A stretch of DNA of 54,877 bases from JACVRW01 sp034664085 (GCA_034664085.1 JAXDII010000065.1:1-54877); one strand, 5' to 3'. Shown: positions 42,246-50,895, counted from the first letter of the stretch. Made by a program: numbers and translations. Notes: a model not told the origin generated them from the letters alone.

Positions 42246-43611
42246 GGCAGGCTGCCTCCTCGATCAGTCGGGTGGTGGAGTGCCCCTCGGCGTACGGCAC
42301 GAGCACGGCGCGGCCGCCCCAGCGGCGCAGCACGCGCTCCTCCGGCAGGTCCGCTCCCTGGTAGTCGCCGCCCTTGACCCACAGGTGCGGCCGCAGCGCC
42401 TCGAGCGCGCGCTCGGGCGTGTCGTCGGCGAACACAGTGACGGCGTCGACGCAGCGCAGCGCCTCCAGCACGGCCGCGCGGTCGCGCTCGGGCACGAGCG
42501 GGCGGCCGGCGCCCTTGAGCCGGTGCACCGACGCGTCGGAGTTGAGGCACACGACGAGCACGTCGCCGAGCGCGCGCGCCGCCTCCAGCGCCTGCACGTG
42601 GCCGGCGTGGAGCAGATCGAAGCAGCCGCCGGTGGCGACCACGGTCCCGCCCGCGGCCCGGACCCGGCGCGCCAGCGCCGCCGCGTCCGCGGCGGGTGGA
42701 TCCACCTCGCCGGCGCCACCCTGCCGCAGGGCGCCGGCGCCGCCGGCGCCCACGAAGGCAGACGCGCACGCGACCGCGTCCAGCACCGCGTCCTCCAGGG
42801 CGCCGCCCTCGGCCAGCCGCAGCGCCAGCCGGGTCGCGAACCGGTCGCCCGCCCCGCAGGGATCCCCGCCGGCCACGGGCGGAGCCGCGGCGGCGAGGGC
42901 CGGGCGGCCGGGTCGCGCGAGCACCGCGCCCGCGGCCCCGCGCGTCATGCACAGGGCCGCGGCGCGCCAGCGCTCGCGCAGGCCGGAGGCGCGCGCGGAG
43001 GCGGCGGCGGCGTGTGCGCCGGCTGGCTCGGGCTCGAGCCGCGCCACCTCGGACTCGTTCGGGGTCGCGACGCTCACCGCGGGCGGCGGGGCACCGCCGC
43101 GCGGATGCGGATCCCAGACCGTCGGCAGGCGGCCGACCACGGCGGCCACCGCCTCGCGCACACCCTGGTCGCTCGCCACCCCGCGCCCGTAGTCCGACAC
43201 GAGCACGGCACCGGCCCAGTCGATCGCCGCGCGCGCCGCCGCCGGCAGCGCGCCGACCGCTCCCGCGTCGCCGCCGCGGTCGAGGCGCATCAGCGGCCGG
43301 TCGCCGACGCGGAAGCGCACCTTCTCGGGCGTGCTCCCCGACAGGCCCAGGTCGAGCACGTCGACGCCGCGTGCCTCCAGGAGCGAGCGCAGCTCGACCG
43401 CCGCGGCGTCGCGAGCGAGGGCGGTGACGAGCGTGACCTGTGCTCCGTCCGCCGCCGCGAGCGCCGCCGCCAGGGCGGCGCCGCCCGGGCGCGCAACCGT
43501 GGCGGACTCGTCGAGCACGGGCACCGCGGCGTCGGGGCTGAGGCGCTCCACGAGCCCGTCGACGTCGCGGTCCAGCAGCGAGTCCCCGATCACCACCAGC
43601 GGCCGGCTCAC
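42238..43611 (-). CDS. hldE: Bifunctional heptose-7-phosphate kinase / heptose-1-phosphate adenylyltransferase
   Basis: 457 residues, two domains. Residues about 1-310 are a PfkB/ribokinase sugar kinase (GGAALAAALAAADGAQ, VSDYGRG, catalytic GDPCGAGDRFAT). Residues about 325-457 are a nucleotidyltransferase with TGGCFDLLHAGHVQALEAA (HxGH motif) and LWVKGGDYQG. This is the HldE (RfaE) architecture: phosphorylates D-glycero-D-manno-heptose-7-P at C1, and after GmhB removes the 7-phosphate adenylates C1. GTG 43611 overlaps the upstream fusion gene by GTGA. The kinase part is alanine-rich but keeps its active-site motifs. Confidence 0.9.
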   Translation of the reverse strand: MSRPLVVIGDSLLDRDVDGLVERLSPDAAVPVLDESATVARPGGAALAAALAAADGAQVTLVTALARDAAAVELRSLLEARGVDVLDLGLSGSTPEKVRFRVGDRPLMRLDRGGDAGAVGALPAAARAAIDWAGAVLVSDYGRGVASDQGVREAVAAVVGRLPTVWDPHPRGGAPPPAVSVATPNESEVARLEPEPAGAHAAAASARASGLRERWRAAALCMTRGAAGAVLARPGRPALAAAAPPVAGGDPCGAGDRFATRLALRLAEGGALEDAVLDAVACASAFVGAGGAGALRQGGAGEVDPPAADAAALARRVRAAGGTVVATGGCFDLLHAGHVQALEAARALGDVLVVCLNSDASVHRLKGAGRPLVPERDRAAVLEALRCVDAVTVFADDTPERALEALRPHLWVKGGDYQGADLPEERVLRRWGGRAVLVPYAEGHSTTRLIEEAACRV

Positions 43612-45437
43612 GCGTGCACCTCCACCCGCGCCCCGGACCGCGAGCGCAATGCGATCTCGCGGTCGACCGCGCCGCAGATCAGGTGCAGGGCGACCTGGTG
43701 CAGCTCCTGCACGGTCGCCGCCGAGCCGCAGTCGAGCGCCACGGTCTCGTCGCAGAGCTCGGCCAGCGGATTCGGCGCCGCGCCGCTCAGCGCCCACGTG
43801 TCGAGCCCGCACTCCTGCGCGGCACGGACGGCGGCCAGCACGTTCGCGCTCCGGCCCGAGGTGGACAGAGCCAGCAGCACGTCGCCCGGGCGCCCGTGCG
43901 CGCGCACCTGGCGCGCGAACGCCTCCTCGATCCCGAAGTCGTTGCAGATCGCCGTCAGGCTCGACGTGTCCCCGTGCAGGCAGAGCGCGCTGAGCGGCTC
44001 GCGCTCGGACTGGTAGCGGCCGACCAGCTCGGCGGTCAGGTGCTGAGCCTGCGCCGCGCTACCGCCGTTGCCGACCGCGAGCAGGCGCCCGCCGTCGAGC
44101 AGGCGGTCGGCGAGCCGCTCGCCCCACTCGGTCAGGCCGTCGAGCTCGCCCTCGAGGCGGTGCAGCGAGTCGGCCAGGATCGCCAGGTGCTCCGCCGCGG
44201 TAGGCGGCAGGCGGAACCGCCCCATCGCGGGCGTGCGCCGGCGGCGCGGAGCACGCCGGGCCAGCTGCTCGTAGACGTCGAGCGTGGTGGCCGCGATCCG
44301 GTTCCAGTCGTACAGGCGGCGGGCACGCTCGACGCCCGCGCGCCCGTACTCGGCGCGTCGGGGTGGATCGTCGAGCAGGTCACAGAGCACGGTCGACAGG
44401 CGCTCCGGATCGCGCGGCGGGACGTGGACGCCGGTCACGCCGTCGACGACGCTGTCGATCATCCCGCCGACCGCGGAGGCCACGATCGGCACGCCGCACG
44501 CCATGGCCTCCAGCGGCACGATCCCAAACGGCTCGTACCAGGGCACGGACACGATCGCGTCGGCCGAGCGCAGCAGCGGCGGCACCTCGTCGCGCTCGAG
44601 CCGTCCGCGCAGGCGCACGCGATCGGCCACGCCGGCCTCGCGCGCCAGGCACGCCAGGCGGCGCGCCTCGGTGTCGGCGGACAAGTCGCCGCGATCGGAC
44701 CCGCCCGCCACGACCAGCTCCGCGTCGGGCAGGCCGGGCAGCGACGAGATCACGTTGCCGATGCCCTTGCGCTCCACCAGCCGGCCCACGCACACCAGCC
44801 GGCGCACGCCGGGCGGCCGGTCCGCCGCGGGGCCGTCAGGGCGGAACAGCTCGAGGTCGACGCCGCAGGGGATCACCGTCAGGCTCGTGCTCGGCGCACC
44901 CAGGCGGATCAGCTCGAACACCTCGTCGGTGCAGGTGGCGACGATCTTGTCCATCCGCCGGACCAGCTCGCGCTCGATCGCGATCCGCTCCGGCGGACTG
45001 GTGTCGCGCGTCCCCTGGTAGCGGCGCTTGTCGACGCCGAGCGCGTGGAACGTGTGCGCCACCGGTATGCCGAGCGGCGCCGCCGCGCGCAGCGCCGCCC
45101 AGCCGGACATCCAGAAGTGGGAGTGGACGACATCCGGCCGCTCGCGCCGCCAGGCTTCGGTGAGCCGGTCGGCGAACGCGTCCATGTGCGGCAGCAGCTC
45201 GTCCTTGGCGATCGGCGCGGCCGGGCCGGCGTCCACGTGGTGGACCTCGACCCCCGGCGCCATGCCGACCCACTCCGGCAGATCGGGGGCGTCGCGCCGC
45301 GTGTGGACCACCACCTCCACCCCGCGCCTGGCCATCGCGACCGCCAGCGCGGCCACGTGCACGTTCTGCCCGCCGGCGTCCACGCCGCCGAGGGTGGCCA
45401 GCGGGCTGGCGTGCTCGGAAACCATCGCGATCCTCAC
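43608..45437 (-). CDS. Fusion: GT4 glycosyltransferase + sedoheptulose-7-phosphate isomerase (GmhA)
   Basis: 609 residues without a stop between the parts. Residues 1 to about 400: GT4 GT-B fold (IAMVSEHASPLATLGGVDAG, VHSHFWMSG, VGRLVERKG, EPFGIVPLEAM). Residues about 405-609: SIS-domain GmhA (GNGGSAAQAQHLTAELVGR, DTSSLTAICNDFG, LSTSGRSANVL, VQELHQVALHLICG) that makes heptose-7-P from sedoheptulose-7-P. A Met at 44225 marks the join but has no ribosome binding site, so one polypeptide is likely. Fusing the first heptose enzyme to a glycosyltransferase is unusual. GTG 45437 and the stop overlap neighbours by four bases each. Confidence 0.88.
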   Translation of the reverse strand: MRIAMVSEHASPLATLGGVDAGGQNVHVAALAVAMARRGVEVVVHTRRDAPDLPEWVGMAPGVEVHHVDAGPAAPIAKDELLPHMDAFADRLTEAWRRERPDVVHSHFWMSGWAALRAAAPLGIPVAHTFHALGVDKRRYQGTRDTSPPERIAIERELVRRMDKIVATCTDEVFELIRLGAPSTSLTVIPCGVDLELFRPDGPAADRPPGVRRLVCVGRLVERKGIGNVISSLPGLPDAELVVAGGSDRGDLSADTEARRLACLAREAGVADRVRLRGRLERDEVPPLLRSADAIVSVPWYEPFGIVPLEAMACGVPIVASAVGGMIDSVVDGVTGVHVPPRDPERLSTVLCDLLDDPPRRAEYGRAGVERARRLYDWNRIAATTLDVYEQLARRAPRRRRTPAMGRFRLPPTAAEHLAILADSLHRLEGELDGLTEWGERLADRLLDGGRLLAVGNGGSAAQAQHLTAELVGRYQSEREPLSALCLHGDTSSLTAICNDFGIEEAFARQVRAHGRPGDVLLALSTSGRSANVLAAVRAAQECGLDTWALSGAAPNPLAELCDETVALDCGSAATVQELHQVALHLICGAVDREIALRSRSGARVEVHA

Positions 45438-46372
45438 TGCGCCACCTCCTCCAGCAGGTCGTCCCAGTCGGACAGGAAGCGGTCCAGCCCGTAGCGCTGG
45501 AGTGCCGCGTCGCGGGCGGCCAGCCCGGCGGCGCGGGCCGCGTCGGGGTCCGCCACGAAGTGCCGCACCGCGTCCGCCAGCGCCGCGACGTTGGTCGAGA
45601 CCGTGCCGGCCTCCGCCGGGACGGCATCGGGCGCCTCGGTGGTGGCGAGCGCCACCACCGGCATGCCGAGCTGCATCGCCTCGATCAGCGACAGGCCGAG
45701 CGAGGTCCAGCGGATCGGGTGCAGGTAGACACGCCGGCGCGCCATCTCCCCGTGCAGCTCCGACTGGGGCGGGTTCTCGCTGCCGCCCAGCGCGCCCGCG
45801 TCCATCCCGAACAGGTCGATCGGGACCGTGCCGTTGAGGCGCGGCAGCAGGTCGGTCCCGGTCACGCGGCCGCGCCGGCGCGCCTCGTTGATGACCACCG
45901 CGGCGTGCGGCAGCTCGCCCGTGTAGCGCAGCCCCGGATCCACGACCCCGTGCTCGATCACCCGCGTCGGCGTGGAGCCCGCGTCCCAGAAGAGGTCGTT
46001 GAAGTGCGTGACGTGGACGAGCGTCAGGTCCGCGCGGCCGCCCGCCGGGTGGCGCATCTCGGCGATGCGGCCCTGCGGCGCGTTGTGCTCCACGAAGACA
46101 GCCGGCAGATCGCGGCCCGGCCGGCGGCCGCCGAGCCAGGCCTCCGCCATGCCGTGCAGCTCGGCCGGCCGCTGGAGCACCACCACGTCCACGTCGGCGT
46201 CGGCGGCCTGCTCGGGCGTCACCTCCACCGCGCCGGGCGGCCAGTCCCAGGTCTCGGCGCGACCGCGCCCGTTTGGACCGCGGTCCGGCAGCACAGGCAG
46301 CAGGTACTCGTGCGGGCCCTGGACCAGCGCGGTGGTCCACGAGCCGTGCACGTGCCAGAGCAGCACCCTCAT
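45434..46372 (-). CDS. GT4-like glycosyltransferase
   Basis: 312 residues, short for the family. The N-terminus (MRVLLWHVHGSWTTALVQGPHEYLLPV) and VVLQRPAELHGMAEAW, FVEHNAPQG then a C-terminal half with LHPIRWTSLGLSLIEAMQLGMPVVAL, where the E-x7-E pair is reduced (TSLGLSLIEAM keeps the second Glu only). The loss of the first acidic residue may mean altered donor use. Similar proteins occur in actinobacterial glycan clusters. Both ends overlap neighbours by four bases (ATGA, GTGA). Confidence 0.75.
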   Translation of the reverse strand: MRVLLWHVHGSWTTALVQGPHEYLLPVLPDRGPNGRGRAETWDWPPGAVEVTPEQAADADVDVVVLQRPAELHGMAEAWLGGRRPGRDLPAVFVEHNAPQGRIAEMRHPAGGRADLTLVHVTHFNDLFWDAGSTPTRVIEHGVVDPGLRYTGELPHAAVVINEARRRGRVTGTDLLPRLNGTVPIDLFGMDAGALGGSENPPQSELHGEMARRRVYLHPIRWTSLGLSLIEAMQLGMPVVALATTEAPDAVPAEAGTVSTNVAALADAVRHFVADPDAARAAGLAARDAALQRYGLDRFLSDWDDLLEEVAQ

Positions 46373-47898
46373 GCGCGCCCCCTGTTCGCGCCGAGCACCA
46401 GCTCCACGGCGTCCAGCAGCGTCCGGGCCGTCACCGGCGCGGCCGCCACCTCCTCGGGTCGCGTGGCCGGCGTGGGCACGAGCACGGCCTCCGCCCCCGC
46501 GGCGTGCGCGGCTTCGACGTCGGCCCCGATGTCCCCGATCACGACGCAGCGCTCCGGCGCCACCCCCAGCCGCCCGGCGGCGCCCAGCACCAGGCCGGGC
46601 CGGGGCTTGCGGCAGTCGCAGCCGTCGCCGGGAGCGTGCGGGCAGACGAGCCACGGCCCCAGCGGCCCGAGCAGCTCCTCGACCCGGCGGTTGACGGCCG
46701 CCACGTCCTCGGCGGCGATCATCCCCCGCCCCACGCCGCTCTGGTTGGAGATCACGGCCACGCGCAGCCCGGCGGCCCGCAGACGGTCGAGCGCCTCACC
46801 CGCGCCCGCGACCGGCTCGACCCGATCCGGATCGCCGTTGTAGGGAACGTCGCGGATCAGCGTGCCGTCACGGTCGAGCAGGACGGCCGCCACCGGCGAG
46901 CTTCCCGCGGGCCGGCGGGCTGTGTTCTGCGTCCTATGCGCGACGTTTGCCGCCCACCGCCGCCCGAAGTGCCCGGCCGCCGCCGGGGGGATGAGGGCCG
47001 ACGTCGCCGCCATCGTCGCCACCTCGCGTGCGGTGCGCGGCCCTGGCGCGATGCGTGCCCAGGCCAGCTCCGCCGTGCCGGCCAGCCACAGCCCCAGCGG
47101 CGCCGCCGCGGCCCGCCGCCGGCCCGCGGCGAGCGCGGCGAGTCCGGCCAGGCCCGCCGCGGTCACGGCCAGGTGGCGGCGCAGGCGCCCGCGCGGCGCG
47201 CCGGCCCGCTCGCGCCAGTGGGGGCCGTGCAGGGCGCGCATGAGGACGTCGTCGGCGTTGCCGGCCTGGAGGCACACGCTGACCATCGGCCCGGCGCGGC
47301 GCACCGGGTGCACGACGGTGCGCCGGCCGAGCACGAGCTGCCAGCCCGCGCCTCCCAGGCGCAGGCCGAGGTCGGCGTCCTCGCGGTAGGCGCGCTGCAA
47401 GCGCTCGTCGAACCCGCCGACGGAGGCGAGCGCGACGCGGCGGAAGGCCATGTCGGCGGTCGCCCAGCGCGCGTCCTCCAGGGCCGCCGTGTTGCGCTCC
47501 CAGTCGGTGGGCCGCCGGTGCCGGGGCAGCGGCACGCGAACGCGGCCCTGCGAGCCGCCGACACGGCCGGAGACCGAGCCGAGGTCGGCCGCCAGGGCCT
47601 GCCTCCAGTCCGGTGGCGGAACCACGTCGTCGTCGAGGAAGGCCACCCACTCGGCCCGCGCGCGGCGCCAGCCGCGGTTGCGTGCGGCCGCCGGCCCGCG
47701 CGCGGCGCCCGGCACGACCTCGATCAGGCGCTCGATCGCCGCCGGCGGCGCGCCGACGGGGAGCGGCCCGTCCGGCGCCGGGCGGTCATCCACGATCAGG
47801 ACCCGGCCCGGCAGCGGACCGGCGCCTTCGCCGAGCGCCGCGAGCAGGGGCGCGAGCGAGTCGCGGCCGCTGGTGGGAACCACGACGTCGTAGCTCAC
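46369..47898 (-). CDS. Fusion: GT2 glycosyltransferase + heptose-1,7-bisphosphate phosphatase (GmhB), joined by palindromic-element-coded linker
   Basis: 509 residues from GTG 47898. Residues 1 to about 300: GT2 (VLIVDDRPAP, WVAFLDDDVVPPPDW, YREDADLGLRLGGAG), with a hydrophobic helix pair near 255-300. Residues about 336-509: HAD-IIIA phosphatase with LLDRDGTLIRD, VISNQSGVGRG, zinc loop CPHAPGDGCDCRKPRPG and VIGDIGADVEAA, i.e. GmhB. Residues about 313-329 (RRWAANVAHRTQNTARR) are coded by palindromic copy 5. An in-frame GTG at 46893 could start a free GmhB of 174 residues, so the element may either link the two or have erased a stop. GTGA and ATGA overlaps flank it. Confidence 0.85.
   Translation of the reverse strand: MSYDVVVPTSGRDSLAPLLAALGEGAGPLPGRVLIVDDRPAPDGPLPVGAPPAAIERLIEVVPGAARGPAAARNRGWRRARAEWVAFLDDDVVPPPDWRQALAADLGSVSGRVGGSQGRVRVPLPRHRRPTDWERNTAALEDARWATADMAFRRVALASVGGFDERLQRAYREDADLGLRLGGAGWQLVLGRRTVVHPVRRAGPMVSVCLQAGNADDVLMRALHGPHWRERAGAPRGRLRRHLAVTAAGLAGLAALAAGRRRAAAAPLGLWLAGTAELAWARIAPGPRTAREVATMAATSALIPPAAAGHFGRRWAANVAHRTQNTARRPAGSSPVAAVLLDRDGTLIRDVPYNGDPDRVEPVAGAGEALDRLRAAGLRVAVISNQSGVGRGMIAAEDVAAVNRRVEELLGPLGPWLVCPHAPGDGCDCRKPRPGLVLGAAGRLGVAPERCVVIGDIGADVEAAHAAGAEAVLVPTPATRPEEVAAAPVTARTLLDAVELVLGANRGRA
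46912..46960 (+). repeat. Palindromic element, copy 5, inside a coding region
   Basis: GGCGGGCTGTGTTCTG on the left and CGTTTGCCGCCCACCGC (46944-46960) on the right, with the core GTCCTATGCGCGACG, one or two bases from intergenic copies 2 and 4. It is in frame in the GT2-GmhB gene and encodes the linker. Confidence 0.8.
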
Positions 47899-49577
47899 AC
47901 GAGCACTCCCGCCTCGGCGGTGCCGCGTGCGGCGGCGTGCGAGCCCGGCCGCCGCAGCAAGAACGGGCCCATCACGAGCGCGTCCACCGGCGCCGAGCCG
48001 AAGCACTCGAGCGCGTCGCGCGGGTCGTCCACCATCGGCCGGCCCGCGGTGTTGAGGCTCGTGTTGACCACGACCGGCACCCCGGTGCGGCGCTCGAACG
48101 CCCGCAGCATGCGCGCGATCGCCGGCTCTCGCGCGGCGTCCACGGTCTGGATGCGCGCCGTGCCGTCCACGTGCACCACCGCGGGGATGCGCTCGGCCCA
48201 CTGCAGGGCGACGCGGTGGGTGAACAGCATGTACGGGCTGGGAACCGGCCCGCCGGAGAAGATCTCCCCCGCGCGATCGGCGAGCACCATCGGCGCCACC
48301 GGCCGGAACTGCTCGCGCCCCTTCACGTCGTTGAGGCGCTCGAGGTTGGCGGCGTCGCGCGGGTCGGCCAGCAGGCTGCGGTGCCCCAGCGCGCGCGGAC
48401 CGAACTCGGCGCGGCCCTCGAACCACGCCACCACCCCGTCGCGCGCGAGGATCTCCGCGGCCTCCTCGGCCACGTCGTCGGGCCGCTCGTGCACGACGCC
48501 CGCGCGCCGCAGCCAGCCCTCCAGCTCGTCCGCGCCCCAGCCGCGCCCGAGCGCCGGGGTCTCCATCGGCTCGATCGCGTCGCCCAGCTCGCGCGCCACG
48601 TACTGGGCGGCGCCGAGCGCGGTGCCGGCGTCTCCGGCGGCGGGCTGCACCCAGACCTCGTCGAAGGGACCCTCGCGCCAGAGGCGCGAGTTGCAGACGC
48701 AGTTCAGCGCCACGCCGCCCGCGAGCGCCAGCCGCCGCTCGCCCGTGCGCTCGTGCACCCAGCGCGCCAGCTCGAGCACCGTCTCCTCCAGACGGTGCTG
48801 GACGCTCGACGCCAGGTCAGCGTGCTCGGGACCCCACTCCTCGCCCTCTGCCACGGCCGGCGCAAACCGGCTCCAGTCGAGCGGCTCGGCCACGAAGCCG
48901 CCGTCCGGCGTGGTTCGCACCGCCTCGCGCAGCTCGCCGAGCCAGCGCGGCTCGCCGTAGGAGGCGAGCGCCATCACCTTGTACTCGTCGGACGCGCGCC
49001 GGAAGCCGAGATGGACGGTCAGGTCCTCGTAGACGAGCCCGAGCGAGTGCGGCAGCCGCTGCTCGAACAGGATCTCCATCTGCCCGTCGCGGGCGTGCCC
49101 GGCCAGCTGCGAGGTGCTTTCGCCGCGGCCGTCCAGCGTGAGCACGGCGCAGGAGGAAAACGGCGCGGACATGAACGCCGACGCGGCGTGCGCCACGTGA
49201 TGCGGCACGAACCGCACCTGCGCCGGATCGAGCCCGGGCAGCGCCGTACGCAGGAACAGCGGAGCTCGCTGAGCGAACAGCGTGCGCAGCCCCTCCCAGC
49301 GCTCTGCCACCGGGTCCGCGCTCCCAACTCGGGCGAGCGCGGGGTCGTACGCATAGGCGACGGCGTCGAGGTCGCGCGGCTCGAGACCGGCGTGCTGCAG
49401 GCACCAGCGCGCCGAACGCTCGGGCAGCTCCCATGCCGAGAAGGGCACCGGGTCCTTGCCGTGCTTGCGCCGCGAGAAGCGCTCCTCCTCGGCGGCCGCG
49501 GCGACGCGCCCCCCGCAGACCAGCGCGGCCGACGGGTCGTGGAAGGCGGCATTCACTCCGAGCACGCGGGATGGCAA
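47895..49577 (-). CDS. NodU/CmcH-family O-carbamoyltransferase
   Basis: 560 residues. N-terminal Kae1-like domain with VLGVNAAFHDPSAALV, the metal-binding HHVAHAASAF and LTLDGRGE; YrdC-like/C-terminal domain with FGPRALGHRSLLADPR and VVNTSLNTAGRPMV. The family transfers a carbamoyl group from carbamoyl phosphate via carbamoyl-adenylate to sugar hydroxyls (NodU, TobZ). TTG 49577 is set by GGAGG 6 bases upstream. First gene of the heptose operon, so a carbamoylated heptose or other glycan sugar is plausible. It overlaps the GT2-GmhB gene by GTGA. Confidence 0.9.
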   Translation of the reverse strand: MPSRVLGVNAAFHDPSAALVCGGRVAAAAEEERFSRRKHGKDPVPFSAWELPERSARWCLQHAGLEPRDLDAVAYAYDPALARVGSADPVAERWEGLRTLFAQRAPLFLRTALPGLDPAQVRFVPHHVAHAASAFMSAPFSSCAVLTLDGRGESTSQLAGHARDGQMEILFEQRLPHSLGLVYEDLTVHLGFRRASDEYKVMALASYGEPRWLGELREAVRTTPDGGFVAEPLDWSRFAPAVAEGEEWGPEHADLASSVQHRLEETVLELARWVHERTGERRLALAGGVALNCVCNSRLWREGPFDEVWVQPAAGDAGTALGAAQYVARELGDAIEPMETPALGRGWGADELEGWLRRAGVVHERPDDVAEEAAEILARDGVVAWFEGRAEFGPRALGHRSLLADPRDAANLERLNDVKGREQFRPVAPMVLADRAGEIFSGGPVPSPYMLFTHRVALQWAERIPAVVHVDGTARIQTVDAAREPAIARMLRAFERRTGVPVVVNTSLNTAGRPMVDDPRDALECFGSAPVDALVMGPFLLRRPGSHAAARGTAEAGVLV

Positions 49578-49717
49578 GGCTCACCTCCGGTCGACGTACT
49601 TGTCTCCTGGAGGTCCGTCCGCGGCAAGCACCCGCGGCCACGTCCCTCGGTCGTATCGGGGCGGTCCGTCCGCACCAGCCTGGTAGCGGAAGCGTCCTGC
49701 GAGACGCGGCTACCCGA

Positions 49718-49747
49718 GAAGCGCTTCCCAAAACAGCGAAGCGCTTC
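49718..49747 (+). promoter_or_regulatory. Twin 10-bp palindromes upstream of the GT9 gene
   Basis: GAAGCGCTTC occurs at 49718-49727 and 49738-49747, both perfect palindromes, 20 bases start to start (about two helical turns, same face). They end just before the possible GTG start at 49750 in the gap between the divergent carbamoyltransferase and GT9 genes. Likely operator for an unidentified regulator. Confidence 0.55.
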
Positions 49748-49779
49748 AAGTGGCTCGGGCCGGGCACCTGTCCCTCGCC

Positions 49780-50895
49780 ATGGCCCTGCCCGACGCCGCC
49801 CGCCGCCTGCTCTGCGTGCGCCTCGACACGATGGGAGATGTCCTGATGACGGGCCCGGCCATGCGCGCGCTGCGCGCCGCCGCCCCGGACCGTCGCTTGA
49901 CGCTGCTCACCTCCGAGCCGGGCGCGGCGCTGGCCGCGCTGATGCCCGAGGTGGACGAGACGATCGTCTACGAGGCGCCATGGATGAAGCGCGAACGCGG
50001 CGTGGACGCGGCTTCCGACGAGCGGCTGATCGCGACGCTGCGCGAGCGCGCCTTCGACGCCGCGGTGATCTTCACGGTCTACACCCAGAGCCCGCTCCCC
50101 GCCGCGCTCGTTTGCCACCTGGCCGGCGTGCCGCTGCGGGCGGCGCACTGCCGCGAGAACCCGTACGCCCTGCTCACCGACTGGGTGCCGGAGCGCGAGC
50201 CCGACGGCCCGGCCCGGCACGAGGTGCGTCGCCAGCTCGACCTCGTCGCCGCGCTGGGTGTGCCCGCCCCGGACGCTCCGCTCGCGATCGAGCTCCCGCA
50301 GGAGGCGCGGGCGAGCATGCGCTCCAAGCTGTCGGAGGCGGGCGTCGACACGCATGCGCCGTGGGCCGTCGTCCACCCGGGCGCCACGGCGCCCTCGCGC
50401 CGCTACCCGCCGGAGTCATGGGCAGCCGCTTGCCGGCCGCTCGCCGAGACGCACGGCCTGACGCTGGTGTTCACCGGCAGCCGCGGCGAGGCGGATGTCG
50501 TCGAGCAGGTCAGGTCGCTCGCCGGCGACCCCGGACCGTCGCTGGCCGGACGACTGGAGCTCGCCGAGCTCGCCGCGCTGCTGGAGGCGGCGCCGGTGCT
50601 GCTGGCCGGGAACACGGGACCGGTCCACCTGGCCGCGGCGGTGGGCACGCCGGTGGTCGACGTCTACGCGCTCACCAATCCCCAGCACACGCCCTGGATG
50701 GTTCCGAGCCGGGTGCTCTTCAACGACGTGCCGTGCCGCTGGTGCTACCGCAGCGTCTGCCCGGAGGGCCACCACCTCTGTCTGCGCGGTGTCGCCCCGC
50801 AGCGGCTGGCTCACGCGGCGCTGGAGCTGCTCGACGGGCGCCCCCAGTCCCAATGGTCCCGGGAGCGCCCTCCCGGTGGGCTGCCCGAGGCGTGA
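49780..50895 (+). CDS. GT9 family glycosyltransferase (ADP-heptosyltransferase type)
   Basis: 371 residues from ATG 49780 (a GTG at 49750 is also in frame). GT9 motifs: LCVRLDTMGDVLMTGPAMRAL, VVHPGATAPSRRYPPESW, and LLAGNTGPVHLAAAVGTPVVDVYAL. The PCRWCYRSVCPEGHH segment carries cysteines and His as in several actinobacterial/cyanobacterial relatives. Diverges from the eight-gene operon whose enzymes would make its ADP-heptose donor, and has its own palindromic operator. Second GT9 of the cluster, so two heptose additions may occur. Confidence 0.87.
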   Translation: MALPDAARRLLCVRLDTMGDVLMTGPAMRALRAAAPDRRLTLLTSEPGAALAALMPEVDETIVYEAPWMKRERGVDAASDERLIATLRERAFDAAVIFTVYTQSPLPAALVCHLAGVPLRAAHCRENPYALLTDWVPEREPDGPARHEVRRQLDLVAALGVPAPDAPLAIELPQEARASMRSKLSEAGVDTHAPWAVVHPGATAPSRRYPPESWAAACRPLAETHGLTLVFTGSRGEADVVEQVRSLAGDPGPSLAGRLELAELAALLEAAPVLLAGNTGPVHLAAAVGTPVVDVYALTNPQHTPWMVPSRVLFNDVPCRWCYRSVCPEGHHLCLRGVAPQRLAHAALELLDGRPQSQWSRERPPGGLPEA

